From positions 87,232-151,231 of the forward strand of contig JANYDW010000016.1 in assembly GCA_025363455.1 (NCBI GenBank): DNA of 64,000 bases. Direction: 5' to 3'. Made by a program: the position numbers and the translations under genes. Origin of the DNA: Oleiharenicola sp. (GTDB taxonomy: Bacteria; Verrucomicrobiota; Verrucomicrobiia; Opitutales; Opitutaceae). This document shows positions 42,236 through 51,367 of this stretch, piece after piece. Each line of letters starts with the position of its first letter. The first letter of the stretch is position 1. Under the pieces are notes generated by a model. It searched no databases. It was not told the DNA's origin and worked only from the letters and a program-made list of their open reading frames with translations.

Positions 42236-44320
42236 TCACTTCACATCGATTTTCGACCAATAGGCCCAGTCGAAGCCATAGCCATTGACGGGGCGGGTGG
42301 TGAAGAGCAGCAGTTCGCCGGGTCGCGGTTGATAGGGGATGATCTCGTGCTGCGTCCCGCGGTCAGCCGCGCGGTTCACCGGATCCAGCACGCGGCGGAA
42401 GATCTCCCGGGTTGCGCCGCCGGCTGTGCCGGTAACCGCGAACTCAACGCCATCGGTCTTGTCGCCCTCTTTTTCATAGGCCCCGGGCACGATGCCGTAG
42501 TTCCACTCAATCCGGGAGGCGTGCGTGGGAGTGTGTAGCCAAAGGTTGCTATCGGGGTGCGCAAAAAGTGCCCGGCTACCGTCAGCGATCAACCAGTCAA
42601 CGCCCTGGGTAAAGTGCGCCCGGATCGGCGCGGGGGAAACCATCGCAAAGGTGGTGCCGGCCAGGTTGCTCAAAACCCGGAACGGTTCCCGGCCCGGCGC
42701 CGCGAGCGGTACCGGGCCGCTGGTGACGATATCCCCGCCATAATTTCCGCGCTCCTTGAGGTTTTTTATCACCCGGGCGGCGTAACGCTGGTTGCAATAG
42801 ATATCGGCCGTGCCTTGGGAAAAAGTGGGTGTCGCATCCAGCCCGAAGCGTTTGGTGACCTGCTCGACGAAGGTCCGGTTGCCCCGCTGATCAAACGTCA
42901 TGACCAGTGCCGCCACATCCTCGTCGGCCAGCTCGTCAAAAGCGCGGCTCAGATACGCGGCCTCATGCTCGAGGCCGTTGCGGATCATGAGGGCCTTGCG
43001 CTGGGCGTAGAATGGAATCATCGCCCCCCAGTCGGATCCGGCAACGATGATCACCGATTCCTTGGGCATGAAATCGCGCAACACCTCGGTAAATGCGAAT
43101 CCGCCATTGGACGACACCAGCTGCTGGGGATAATAGTCCCGCCGGTAGGTGTTGAGCTGCGCGCCAAGCAGCGCCACCACAGCCAGCCAGCAACACCACC
43201 GCGGGGCGGAGGATTCCAGCAGCCCGATCAGGAAAAATGCGAACGCTCCGAGCAGGAAAATGGCGCACGCATAAAAGTAGTAATCCTGGTAGGCATAGGC
43301 GAACGGGAAGAGCAATTGGGCCAGGAAGAACATGCCCGCCAGGCCCAGGGCCGGCCGTCGCACCCGCGGGAGAAGCGCCAGCCCGGCCACCAGGATCCCG
43401 ATGATCAACCAGGGGGGGAGTACCGCCTGCCGCCAGCCGGTCAGCAGCGCACTCCAGACGGCGACAGAAACCCGCGCGGCGACATCCACGAGACCCCAAT
43501 TGCCTTGCGAGAGATTTTTCGAGGTGAAGATCCAGGCGGAAGCATGGGCGGCCTTGAGTGGGTCGGTCAGGTCAATCCACAAGCGCAGCGCCCCGAACGG
43601 AACCACGATGCCGGCCAGTCCCCAGAATATGGTTTCTGCCGGCGCCTGCCACCCTTTCCACGGCCGCAGGTCCCGCCACAGCATCCACGCTCCATACGCC
43701 GCGGCCGGAAACAGCCAGACCGCGAGCGTTGAGCCCTTGATCAGGGCGGCACCGGTACCGGCCACGGCCGCCAGCACAAACCAAGACCAGCGCCGCCGGT
43801 CCATCATCTGGGCAAACCCGTACAGGAACCATGCGCAGCACATCAGCTCGATCGACTCCATCAGGAAGGCGCGGGAATAAAAAATATAGACGGGGCTGGT
43901 CAGGATCACGGCCAGCACCAGCAGCCGGCGGGGCCGGGTCAGGCCAAAACGCGCCAGCAGGAGATAGAGCGCCGGCAGCATCAGATAAAAGCAGCCGGCG
44001 GACACCGCGCGCGCCGCCATGAGATGTGGCACGCCCGTCGCCCGGCTCACGAGCACCACGCTCCATTCATAGACCGGCACCTCCATCAGGATCGAGACCC
44101 ATGGTTTCCCCAGGATCGGGGTTTCATAGAGCAGTGAGAAATTATTTTGCTGGTCGATGTAGTAGCTGGTGATCGCAGTCTGCGCTTGCCGGAACTCGTG
44201 GCCGGGCATGAAGCCGGCGGTCCAGTTGCGCGTCACGAGCCAACCGTGCGTCAGCAGGGCGACGACAAAAATCCCCACCAGGATCTGGGATTCGCGGGGG
44301 CGCGGGGGATGGTCGGACAT
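42236..44320 (-). CDS. PMT/ArnT-like membrane glycosyltransferase
   Basis: This 694-residue protein's first helix is at residues 12-30 (ILVGIFVVALLTHGWLV). The external loop GHEFRQAQTAITSYYIDQ follows, with the Glu in the position of the catalytic acid of PMT/ArnT families, then ETPILGKPWVSILMEVPVYE. About eleven helices reach residue 400, and the C-terminal soluble domain ends FDWAYWSKIDVK. It shares very high similarity with the proteins at 46800 and 49028, including AHASAWIFTSKNLSQGNWGL, showing recent duplication. The likely role is transfer of a polyprenyl-linked sugar outside the inner membrane. It is convergent with the GT4 gene ending at 42217. Confidence 0.85.
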   Translation of the reverse strand: MSDHPPRPRESQILVGIFVVALLTHGWLVTRNWTAGFMPGHEFRQAQTAITSYYIDQQNNFSLLYETPILGKPWVSILMEVPVYEWSVVLVSRATGVPHLMAARAVSAGCFYLMLPALYLLLARFGLTRPRRLLVLAVILTSPVYIFYSRAFLMESIELMCCAWFLYGFAQMMDRRRWSWFVLAAVAGTGAALIKGSTLAVWLFPAAAYGAWMLWRDLRPWKGWQAPAETIFWGLAGIVVPFGALRLWIDLTDPLKAAHASAWIFTSKNLSQGNWGLVDVAARVSVAVWSALLTGWRQAVLPPWLIIGILVAGLALLPRVRRPALGLAGMFFLAQLLFPFAYAYQDYYFYACAIFLLGAFAFFLIGLLESSAPRWCCWLAVVALLGAQLNTYRRDYYPQQLVSSNGGFAFTEVLRDFMPKESVIIVAGSDWGAMIPFYAQRKALMIRNGLEHEAAYLSRAFDELADEDVAALVMTFDQRGNRTFVEQVTKRFGLDATPTFSQGTADIYCNQRYAARVIKNLKERGNYGGDIVTSGPVPLAAPGREPFRVLSNLAGTTFAMVSPAPIRAHFTQGVDWLIADGSRALFAHPDSNLWLHTPTHASRIEWNYGIVPGAYEKEGDKTDGVEFAVTGTAGGATREIFRRVLDPVNRAADRGTQHEIIPYQPRPGELLLFTTRPVNGYGFDWAYWSKIDVK

Positions 44321-44547
44321 GGGCTGCTTGAAAAAGGGGAACGGACGGGAGCGGCAATATCTATTTGGAGCGCAGTTTTAGGGCAACCGGGCGTCCCAAC
44401 AAACAACCCCGCGGTGCAGATTGACAATCCCGAAGGACTGACCCGCCAGCGAATGGCAAATTACTTTCCGCCGGGCCCGGGCTTATTTCCTGAGTTGTGC
44501 CGGTCCGGATAGTTTTCCACCGTTCACGGCCACTTCCCTGGCACCGC

Positions 44548-46782
44548 ATGCACGAAACCCCTCACGCCACCCTGCATTTCGAGCCCCCCCTGCCCGGGCT
44601 CGTCGGCGGCACGCTCCTGCAAGGCTGGTTGGTGCCCAAAGCAGGCCGGCACTATACGGACGTGCGGGTCGTCGTGGGCGCAACAATTTTTCCAGGAATT
44701 CATGGGATTCCCCGGCGGGATCTCGCGGTGTTTTTTAAGGTGGATCGGCCCGCCCTGCTGGCGGGCTTCAGCATCACCCTGACCCTGCCGGTGGGTCGTC
44801 ACCGCCTGATTCTCGAGGCCTGCAACCTGACCGGCAGCTGGGAAACGATCGATGCAGTCGATCGCGACGTGAACGAGGACGAAGCCCGGCCGGACCCCGA
44901 ACCGCGGGTCCCGCTCGACGCCGCGGCCGTCGGGGAAATCCTGCAGGTGTTACTGCGCCAGTTGGGCGTCGGCGGGCTCACGCCGGAAGCTGGTGCGGCC
45001 GCCCTGATCGCCGCCAGCCCGCCGCGCCACCACTTGCAGCATCCACCCCGGCCGTTCCACGGGCACCTCGACCAGCCGCAGGTTTGGGCGCGGTCGCTGT
45101 TTGGACGGCTGGCCATTACGGGCTGGGTTTTCCACGAGAGCCTGCCGATCAAGCGCGTGTTCGCCACGACTGACCTGCAAGCGGTGCAGGAGCTCAAATA
45201 CGCCCGCGAAACGCCTTTCCTTCCCGCCCGGCCGAACACGCCGGCGCATTCCACCCATGCCGGTTTTGACGGCTTTATCGACCTGCCGGCGCAACTGCCC
45301 CTGCCGGTCACGGTGCGGGTCTACGCTGAACTGTCGGATGGCAGCTGGCACCTCGGCTCGGTCGCACGCTTCGCCGCTACTGACCACGAGTTCGCCAAGC
45401 AACCCTTCCCATCGTACTCACCGCTACCCTTCGGGCGGGCGTGGCGGGCATTGGTGCGCGCGATCGAGGCCCGCGGCTGGCCGGTGCCTTCGGGCGAATC
45501 CTACCGGGAGGCCATCCGACGGACCTGGCAGGAATACTCCGCGGAAGCCCCGCGCCGAAACCACGCAGCGACGACGAGGTCCGCGATTCCCGCGAACACG
45601 GCCAGGTCCGCCGCCGCTTCCGTCCACTTGGTTACCCACAATCTGAATAGAGAGGGCGCGCCGCTCTTCCTGCTCGAATATGCGCGCCGGGTCCGCCAGG
45701 AATCCGGCCTGGGCCTCACGGTCATTAGCGCGCGCGAAGGCCCTTTGCGCGCCGGGTTCGAGGCGCTTGGCGCCCAAGTGCGGGTCGTGGATGCAGCGCC
45801 ATTGCTTGTCGCCGGCGACGACGACGCGCTGGAACAGGCCTTGGACGCGCTGGGCCGCCGGCTTGACCTCTCGGAGGCCAGTCTGGTGGTCGCCAATACC
45901 CTGTCGGCGTGGTGGGGCGTTCATTTGGCCCATCGTGCCCGCCGGCCCGCGCTTTTCTATATCCACGAAAGCACGCCCCCTGCGTCATTTTTCCGCGGCC
46001 ATATCCGTTCACTGGCGGTTTTGCGGGCCGCCGAAGAATCTTTCCGCCTGGCCGCCCGCGTCTCCTTTCTCACCACCTCCACGCAACGTTACTACTCCGG
46101 CCTGACCGACCATTCCAGCTATTGCCTCAACCCTGGCTGGATCGATCTCGCCAGCATCGATCTCTTTCGTGCCGCGCAGCAACGGGAAGATCTACGCACC
46201 CGGCTCGGCTTGAAGCCTGACCAGAAATTAGTAATCAATGTCGGCACCGTCTGCGAACGCAAAGGCCAGCACTTGTTTGCCCGGGCGGTCGAACTGTTGT
46301 GGGAGACGGCGCCTGAGTTGGCGGCCTCTGCCGCGTTCCTGATGGTCGGCGGACGCGACACACCGTTTGATCGCGATCTGGGGGATTTCCTGGCCGTCCT
46401 GAACCGGCCGAACCTGCGCGTCATTCCCGAAACCGGTGAAGTCTACCCTTATTATGGCGCCGCCGACCTGTTCGTCTGCTCCAGTTACGAGGAGTCCTTT
46501 CCCCGCGTGGTGCTCGAGGCGATGGCTTTCGCGCTGCCCATCATCAGCACAGAGGTGCATGGCATACCCGAGATGGTCCGTGCTGATCGTGAGGCGCTGC
46601 TGGTGCCACCTGGCGATACCGCTGCGATGGCCACCGCCCTGCATCGCCTGTTGATGTCACCCGGGATCGGCCAAGCGCTGGGGCAACAGGCCCGGACTCG
46701 CGTTGCAGCCCATTTTGACAGCCGGGTGGTTCTACCCCGCCACATCGCTCTGCTGCGGTCGCTGTCACCTGGTCCTGCGTAA
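44548..46782 (+). CDS. Array glycosyltransferase: beta modules A and B + GT4
   Basis: The protein is 744 residues from the ATG at 44548; in-frame codons back to 44497 add nothing conserved. Module A covers residues 10-105 (TLLQGWLVPKAGRHY, GIHGIPRRDLAVFF). Module B is near 169-280 (FHGHLDQPQVWARS, LAITGWVFHESLP). GT4 begins near 356 (SVHLVTHNLNREGAPLFLLE), with WGVHLAHRARRPALFYIHES, NVGTVCERKGQHLFARAVEL near 563 and YEESFPRVVLEAMAFALP near 647. All GT4 donor-site residues look intact. It is divergent from the 42236 gene across 227 bp and convergent with the 46800 gene at 17 bp. Confidence 0.87.
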   Translation: MHETPHATLHFEPPLPGLVGGTLLQGWLVPKAGRHYTDVRVVVGATIFPGIHGIPRRDLAVFFKVDRPALLAGFSITLTLPVGRHRLILEACNLTGSWETIDAVDRDVNEDEARPDPEPRVPLDAAAVGEILQVLLRQLGVGGLTPEAGAAALIAASPPRHHLQHPPRPFHGHLDQPQVWARSLFGRLAITGWVFHESLPIKRVFATTDLQAVQELKYARETPFLPARPNTPAHSTHAGFDGFIDLPAQLPLPVTVRVYAELSDGSWHLGSVARFAATDHEFAKQPFPSYSPLPFGRAWRALVRAIEARGWPVPSGESYREAIRRTWQEYSAEAPRRNHAATTRSAIPANTARSAAASVHLVTHNLNREGAPLFLLEYARRVRQESGLGLTVISAREGPLRAGFEALGAQVRVVDAAPLLVAGDDDALEQALDALGRRLDLSEASLVVANTLSAWWGVHLAHRARRPALFYIHESTPPASFFRGHIRSLAVLRAAEESFRLAARVSFLTTSTQRYYSGLTDHSSYCLNPGWIDLASIDLFRAAQQREDLRTRLGLKPDQKLVINVGTVCERKGQHLFARAVELLWETAPELAASAAFLMVGGRDTPFDRDLGDFLAVLNRPNLRVIPETGEVYPYYGAADLFVCSSYEESFPRVVLEAMAFALPIISTEVHGIPEMVRADREALLVPPGDTAAMATALHRLLMSPGIGQALGQQARTRVAAHFDSRVVLPRHIALLRSLSPGPA

Positions 46783-46799
46783 TTCGGCCAAGCGCGCGC

Positions 46800-48881
46800 T
46801 TACTTTACGTCGATCCTGATCCAATACGCCCAGTCGAACGCATAACTGTCATGGTTGGGCCGGGTCGAAAACCTCAGGACTTCCCCCGGTTGCGGCGTGT
46901 AAGGTATGACCACGTTCTGATCGCCCCGATCCTTCATATTCGCCACCGGATCCAGCAAGCGGTAGTAGATCTGCCGCGTCTGGCCATCAGGCATCTCGGC
47001 GAGAATGATGAACTCCACCCCATTCGTCTTGGTCTCACCTGCAAAGGCTCCGTCGAAAATGCCATATTTCCACTCAATCCGGGTGGTGCCGGCCGGAGGG
47101 CGCAGCCACAAGTCGGCATTCGGGTGGGCAGACAGCACCGTCCTCGGTCCATTTTCCATCCAGTTCACGCCGTATTGAAAATTAACCTGGAATGGACCCG
47201 GTGAAATATTCGAAAAGGCCGTCTTCGCACCTGCGGGTGAAATATTCGTGCGCCCCTTCAGCTCCACCTCGTCCGTGGCGACGCCGGCTATCGTCAGGTC
47301 CCGGTATTTCTGGCTGTGTCTCAGGCGCATCAGGAAGCCTGTCCGGTACAATGCGGCGACGTATACGTCCGCCACCTGGTGCGAATAGGTCGGCGTGCTG
47401 GGATCAAAGCCAAACCGGTCGGCGGCCAGTTCGATGAAGTTGCGGTTCTGGCGCAATGGCCCGTAAAGCACCATGGCGGCAACATCCTCGTCCGCCAGGT
47501 CTTTGAATGCCCGGTCGAGGTAGGCGCGGTCATATTCGAGGCCATTGCGGACCATGAGCGCCTTGCGCTCGGCGTACAACGGGGTCATGGCCGCCCAATC
47601 TGCCCCCGCGACCACGATCACGGATTTCTTGGGCGTCAGATCGCGCAGCACATCCGTGAATGGATAACCGCCATTGGCGAAAACAGCCTGCTGCACCCGG
47701 TAACCCTGCCAGTAAGCTGAAACTTGCGCGGCAAATGGCCCGAGGAACAGCAGCCAGCAGAACCAGCGCGGCAAACGGGAATCCAGAACGCCCAGCAGCC
47801 AGAAGCCGAAGGCGAGATTCAGGAAAATCGCGCAGGCGTAGAAATAATAATCCTGATAGGCGTAGGCGAACGGGAACAGGGCCTGAGCCAGCAAAAATAC
47901 TCCCCCGATACCCAGCACCCGGGCGCGTCCGGGAAAAATCAAGGCAGCAAGACCGAAAAGTCCGATGAACCAGGGCGAGGCGATGGCCAGCTTCCAATCC
48001 TCGAGCAGATATCGCCACACCTCCCGCGAGAATAGCGGCGCGATCTTGAACAGACCCCAGTTCCCCTGCGACAAATTCTTCGAGGTGAAAATCCATGCCG
48101 ACGCATGGGCCGCCTTGATCGGATCCGAATAGACGATCCATGCGCGCAGGCTACCCAGGGCCACCACCACCGTGGCCGCGCCCCAGAGTACAGTCTTGGC
48201 CGGTGTCCGCCAACCGGTGCGGGCGCGCACATCCTTCCACAGCATCCACGCACCATAGGCGGCGGCCGGCATCAGCCAGACCGCCAGCGTGGCACTCTTG
48301 ATCAGCGCCGCCGCGGTGCCGGCCAGGATGGTCAGGCCGAGCCACGCCCAGCGGCGCTCGTCCATCGTCCGCACGAACCCGAGCAGGAACCAGGCGCAAC
48401 CCATCAGCTCCATCGACTCCATCAGGAATGCCCGCGAATAATAGACGTAGACGGGACAGGTCAGGATCAGGGCCAGCAACAGCAATCGCCGGGGCCGGGT
48501 CAGGTCGAATCGCGCCAACAGGAGGTAGATTGCTGGCAGCATCAGGTAGAAGCAGGTCATGGATACGGTGCGCGCCGCCATAAAATGGGGCAGCCCGGTG
48601 GCCCGGCTGAGCAACACCACGCTCCATTCATAAACCGGCACTTCCATCAGGATGGAGACCCAAGGCTTGCCCAATATCGGGGTCTCATAGAGCAATGAAA
48701 AATTATTCTGTTGGTCGATATAGTAAGTCGTAATCGCGGTCTGCGCCTGACGGAACTCATGCCCCGACATAAATGGCGCCTTCCAATTAAGCGTGACCCC
48801 GTAGAAATGAAAACAGAGCGCACCGATGAAGATCCCAGTCAGGATCCAGTTTTCGCGTCGGAATGTTTCCGAACCGGACAT
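46800..48881 (-). CDS. PMT/ArnT-like membrane glycosyltransferase
   Basis: The protein is 693 residues from the ATG at 48881 (MSGSETFRRENWILTGIFIG), chosen because it gives the same length as the two paralogues. A start at 48917 is possible. The loop GHEFRQAQTAITTYYIDQ, then ETPILGKPWVSILMEVPVYE, RAFLMESMELMGCAWFLLGF and AHASAWIFTSKNLSQGNWGL are nearly identical to the gene at 42236. The C-terminal soluble domain ends FDWAYWIRIDVK. It is in the same direction as the 49028 gene, 146 bp downstream of it, so it may share a transcript or be separated by the hairpins at 48965-49021. Confidence 0.85.
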   Translation of the reverse strand: MSGSETFRRENWILTGIFIGALCFHFYGVTLNWKAPFMSGHEFRQAQTAITTYYIDQQNNFSLLYETPILGKPWVSILMEVPVYEWSVVLLSRATGLPHFMAARTVSMTCFYLMLPAIYLLLARFDLTRPRRLLLLALILTCPVYVYYSRAFLMESMELMGCAWFLLGFVRTMDERRWAWLGLTILAGTAAALIKSATLAVWLMPAAAYGAWMLWKDVRARTGWRTPAKTVLWGAATVVVALGSLRAWIVYSDPIKAAHASAWIFTSKNLSQGNWGLFKIAPLFSREVWRYLLEDWKLAIASPWFIGLFGLAALIFPGRARVLGIGGVFLLAQALFPFAYAYQDYYFYACAIFLNLAFGFWLLGVLDSRLPRWFCWLLFLGPFAAQVSAYWQGYRVQQAVFANGGYPFTDVLRDLTPKKSVIVVAGADWAAMTPLYAERKALMVRNGLEYDRAYLDRAFKDLADEDVAAMVLYGPLRQNRNFIELAADRFGFDPSTPTYSHQVADVYVAALYRTGFLMRLRHSQKYRDLTIAGVATDEVELKGRTNISPAGAKTAFSNISPGPFQVNFQYGVNWMENGPRTVLSAHPNADLWLRPPAGTTRIEWKYGIFDGAFAGETKTNGVEFIILAEMPDGQTRQIYYRLLDPVANMKDRGDQNVVIPYTPQPGEVLRFSTRPNHDSYAFDWAYWIRIDVK

Positions 48882-48964
48882 GAAAAAATCAGAAAATACC
48901 AATCCCGTTCGCGGCAAGTTTTTTTTGCCGGAAAAAATTCCACGGGAAACGTATAAACTTTTAT

Positions 48965-49021
48965 CCAGTCTATTGGACTGGGACAGATGAGCCCTGCTAA
49001 CCCGCTATTCACCAAGCGGGT
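48965..49021. terminator. Two small hairpins between tandem membrane glycosyltransferase genes
   Basis: The first hairpin is CCAGTC-TATTG-GACTGG at 48965-48981. The second is ACCCGCT at 49000-49006 paired with AGCGGGT at 49015-49021, next to an AT-rich stretch ATTTATTTA on its right. Neither has a clear U-tract on the minus-strand side, so termination of the 49028 gene here is only possible, not shown. Confidence 0.35.
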
Positions 49022-49027
49022 ATTTAT

Positions 49028-51112
49028 TTACCTTACCCCGATCTCGACGAAATAAGCCCAGTCGTACGCCGAGTTCTCGTATGGCCGGGTGGAAAAACGC
49101 AGCGTCTCGCCCGGCCGCGGGTGATAAGGGATGACAGCATGCTGGTCGCCCCGGTCCCCCGCCACCTGCCAGGGATCGAGCACGCGGCGATAAATCCTCC
49201 GGCTCGGCGCACCCGGCAATTCGCCTTCAATGATGAATTCCACGCCATCGGTATGGCCCTCCGCCCGCTCATAAGCGGCGGGGAAAATGCCGTAACTCCA
49301 CTCGATCCGCGTGGCCATGGCCGGAGGTTTTAGCCAAAGGTCCGAATTGGTGTGGGCCAGGATCACCGTCCGGTCGCCGAAGCCCTGTCGGCCGGCGCCA
49401 TGCTGGAATTTCATCTGGATCGGGGCCGGGGTGATGCTGGCAAACGTCTCCCGGGCGACCTCCGGCGAGACCGCCACGACATCCTTCGCCTCCACGTCCT
49501 CCGGCGGGACCTGCCGCACGGTCAACTCGGTGTAGCGTTCGCGGTTCTTCAGGCCTTCGAGCACTGCCTTGACGTAGGGTCGAGCCACGTAGACATCGAC
49601 ACTGGCCGAGGAGAAAGTGGGACCGCTCGCGTCCATCTCAAAGCGCGGCGCGGTCATGGTGATGAAATTCGAATCTTGTCGGGCCCGGTCCTGCAGAATC
49701 AGGGCGCACACTTTCTCGTCAGCGAGACCCTCATACGCGCGATGCAGGTAGTTTCGGTCAAACTCGAGGCCACTCCGGATCATGAGGGCCTTGCGCTGAG
49801 CGTAGAGCGGCGTCATCGCCGCCCAGTCGGCGCCGGCCACGATGATGACCGTGTCCTTGGGCGTGAGCTCGCGGAGAACCTGCGTAAAAGGCAGATCACC
49901 TTGGAACACGGTACTCTGGCCCTTCCAGTAATCCTGCTGGTACGCTATCCCTTGGGCCGCGAATGGCACGAGGCAGACGAGTGCGGCGCCCCAGCGCGGT
50001 ATCCGCGAATCGAGCAGAGCCAGCAGGGTGAAGCCAAGGGCGACATGCAGGAAGACGGCGCAGGAATAAAAATAGTAATCCTGGTCGGCATAGGCGTGCG
50101 GGAACAGGAACTGGGCGAGGAAAAACACGCTGCTTGTGCCCAGCACGCGCCAGCGCACGGCAGGGAAAGCCAGCCCGGCCATTAGACCGAGGGCGATCAG
50201 CCAGCGGGACATGATCGCCTGTTCCCAGCAGCCGAGCAGGCGGCGCCAGAGTTCGGTCGAGAAAAGCGGCCGAAAATCAAACAACCCCCAGTTGCCTTGG
50301 GAGAGATTCTTCGATGTGAAGATGAAGGCCGAAGCGTGCGCCGCCTTGATCGGGTCGGTGCAAGCGATCCAACACCGCAGGGCCCCGAGCGCCACCGCCA
50401 CGGTCGCCAGGCCCCAGAGCAGGGTCTTGAGCGGCGCCATCCAGCCGGTGCCGGCGCGAAGGTCGCGCCACAGCATCCAGGCGCCGTAGGCCGCGGCCGG
50501 TAGCAACCAGACCGCGAGCGTGGCACTCTTGATCAGGGCCGCCGCGCTGCCCACCACGATGGTCAGCGCGAGCCATGACCAGCGCCGCTCGTCCATCGTC
50601 CGTACAAACCCGAGCAGGAACCAGGCACTGCACATCAGCGCCATCGAATCCATCAGGAACGCCCGCGAATAATAGATGTAGACCGGTGCGCTCAGCACCA
50701 GGGCCAGCAGCAGTAGGCGGCGCGGCTTCGGCACGGCGAGGCGTCCGAGCAGCAGGTAGACCGCCGGCAACATCAGGTAAAAGCAGGCGGTGGAGACCAA
50801 ACGCGCCGCGACCAGGTGCGACAGCCCGGTCGCCCGGCTGAACAGCACCACGCTCCATTCGTAGACTGGCACCTCCAGCAGGAGGCCCACCCAGGGTTTG
50901 CCCAGGATCGGGGTCTCATAGCGCAGCGAGAAATTGTTCTGCTCGTCGATGTAGTAGGTGGTGATCGCCGTCTGCGCCTGCCGGAACTCATGCCCCGACA
51001 TGAAGCCCATGGTCCAGTGATAGGTCACGGCGTAGAGGTGGTAAGCGAGGGCGAGAGCGAAAATCGTGACCAGAAGCCAGCGCTCGCGACGGGAGGATTC
51101 CGAACTGCACAT
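49028..51112 (-). CDS. PMT/ArnT-like membrane glycosyltransferase
   Basis: The protein is 694 residues from the ATG at 51112 (MCSSESSRRERWLLVTIFAL). The ORF extends to 51148, but this start matches the length of its paralogues. The motifs GHEFRQAQTAITTYYIDE, YETPILGKPWVGLLLEVPVY, RAFLMDSMALMCSAWFLLGF and AHASAFIFTSKNLSQGNWGL are shared with 42236 and 46800. Note the change of ME to MD in the RAFLMESME motif. The C-terminal domain ends YDWAYFVEIGVR. A 255-bp divergent region separates it from the GT4 gene at 51368. Confidence 0.85.
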   Translation of the reverse strand: MCSSESSRRERWLLVTIFALALAYHLYAVTYHWTMGFMSGHEFRQAQTAITTYYIDEQNNFSLRYETPILGKPWVGLLLEVPVYEWSVVLFSRATGLSHLVAARLVSTACFYLMLPAVYLLLGRLAVPKPRRLLLLALVLSAPVYIYYSRAFLMDSMALMCSAWFLLGFVRTMDERRWSWLALTIVVGSAAALIKSATLAVWLLPAAAYGAWMLWRDLRAGTGWMAPLKTLLWGLATVAVALGALRCWIACTDPIKAAHASAFIFTSKNLSQGNWGLFDFRPLFSTELWRRLLGCWEQAIMSRWLIALGLMAGLAFPAVRWRVLGTSSVFFLAQFLFPHAYADQDYYFYSCAVFLHVALGFTLLALLDSRIPRWGAALVCLVPFAAQGIAYQQDYWKGQSTVFQGDLPFTQVLRELTPKDTVIIVAGADWAAMTPLYAQRKALMIRSGLEFDRNYLHRAYEGLADEKVCALILQDRARQDSNFITMTAPRFEMDASGPTFSSASVDVYVARPYVKAVLEGLKNRERYTELTVRQVPPEDVEAKDVVAVSPEVARETFASITPAPIQMKFQHGAGRQGFGDRTVILAHTNSDLWLKPPAMATRIEWSYGIFPAAYERAEGHTDGVEFIIEGELPGAPSRRIYRRVLDPWQVAGDRGDQHAVIPYHPRPGETLRFSTRPYENSAYDWAYFVEIGVR

Positions 51113-51367
51113 GGCGCCCCAGAAAGCGGCCCGAAGAACGGACGGCAATCTTTATCCGGCCCATCCCGGTCGCAGCTTGGCGTTGACGGGAGCGACGGCC
51201 GCGTGTGCCCTTGCAGGCGTGAAGTGGTCCATCTTGAGATTGGAGAAAAATCCAATTAGGACACCGACCTACCGAGCCAAAGGTTGACCTGCCCGGGACA
51301 GGACTCAATTTCTCCGCCACCTTTTCATGCCCACTTCCGTGAAGCATTTCAACCTGACTGCTGCCCG

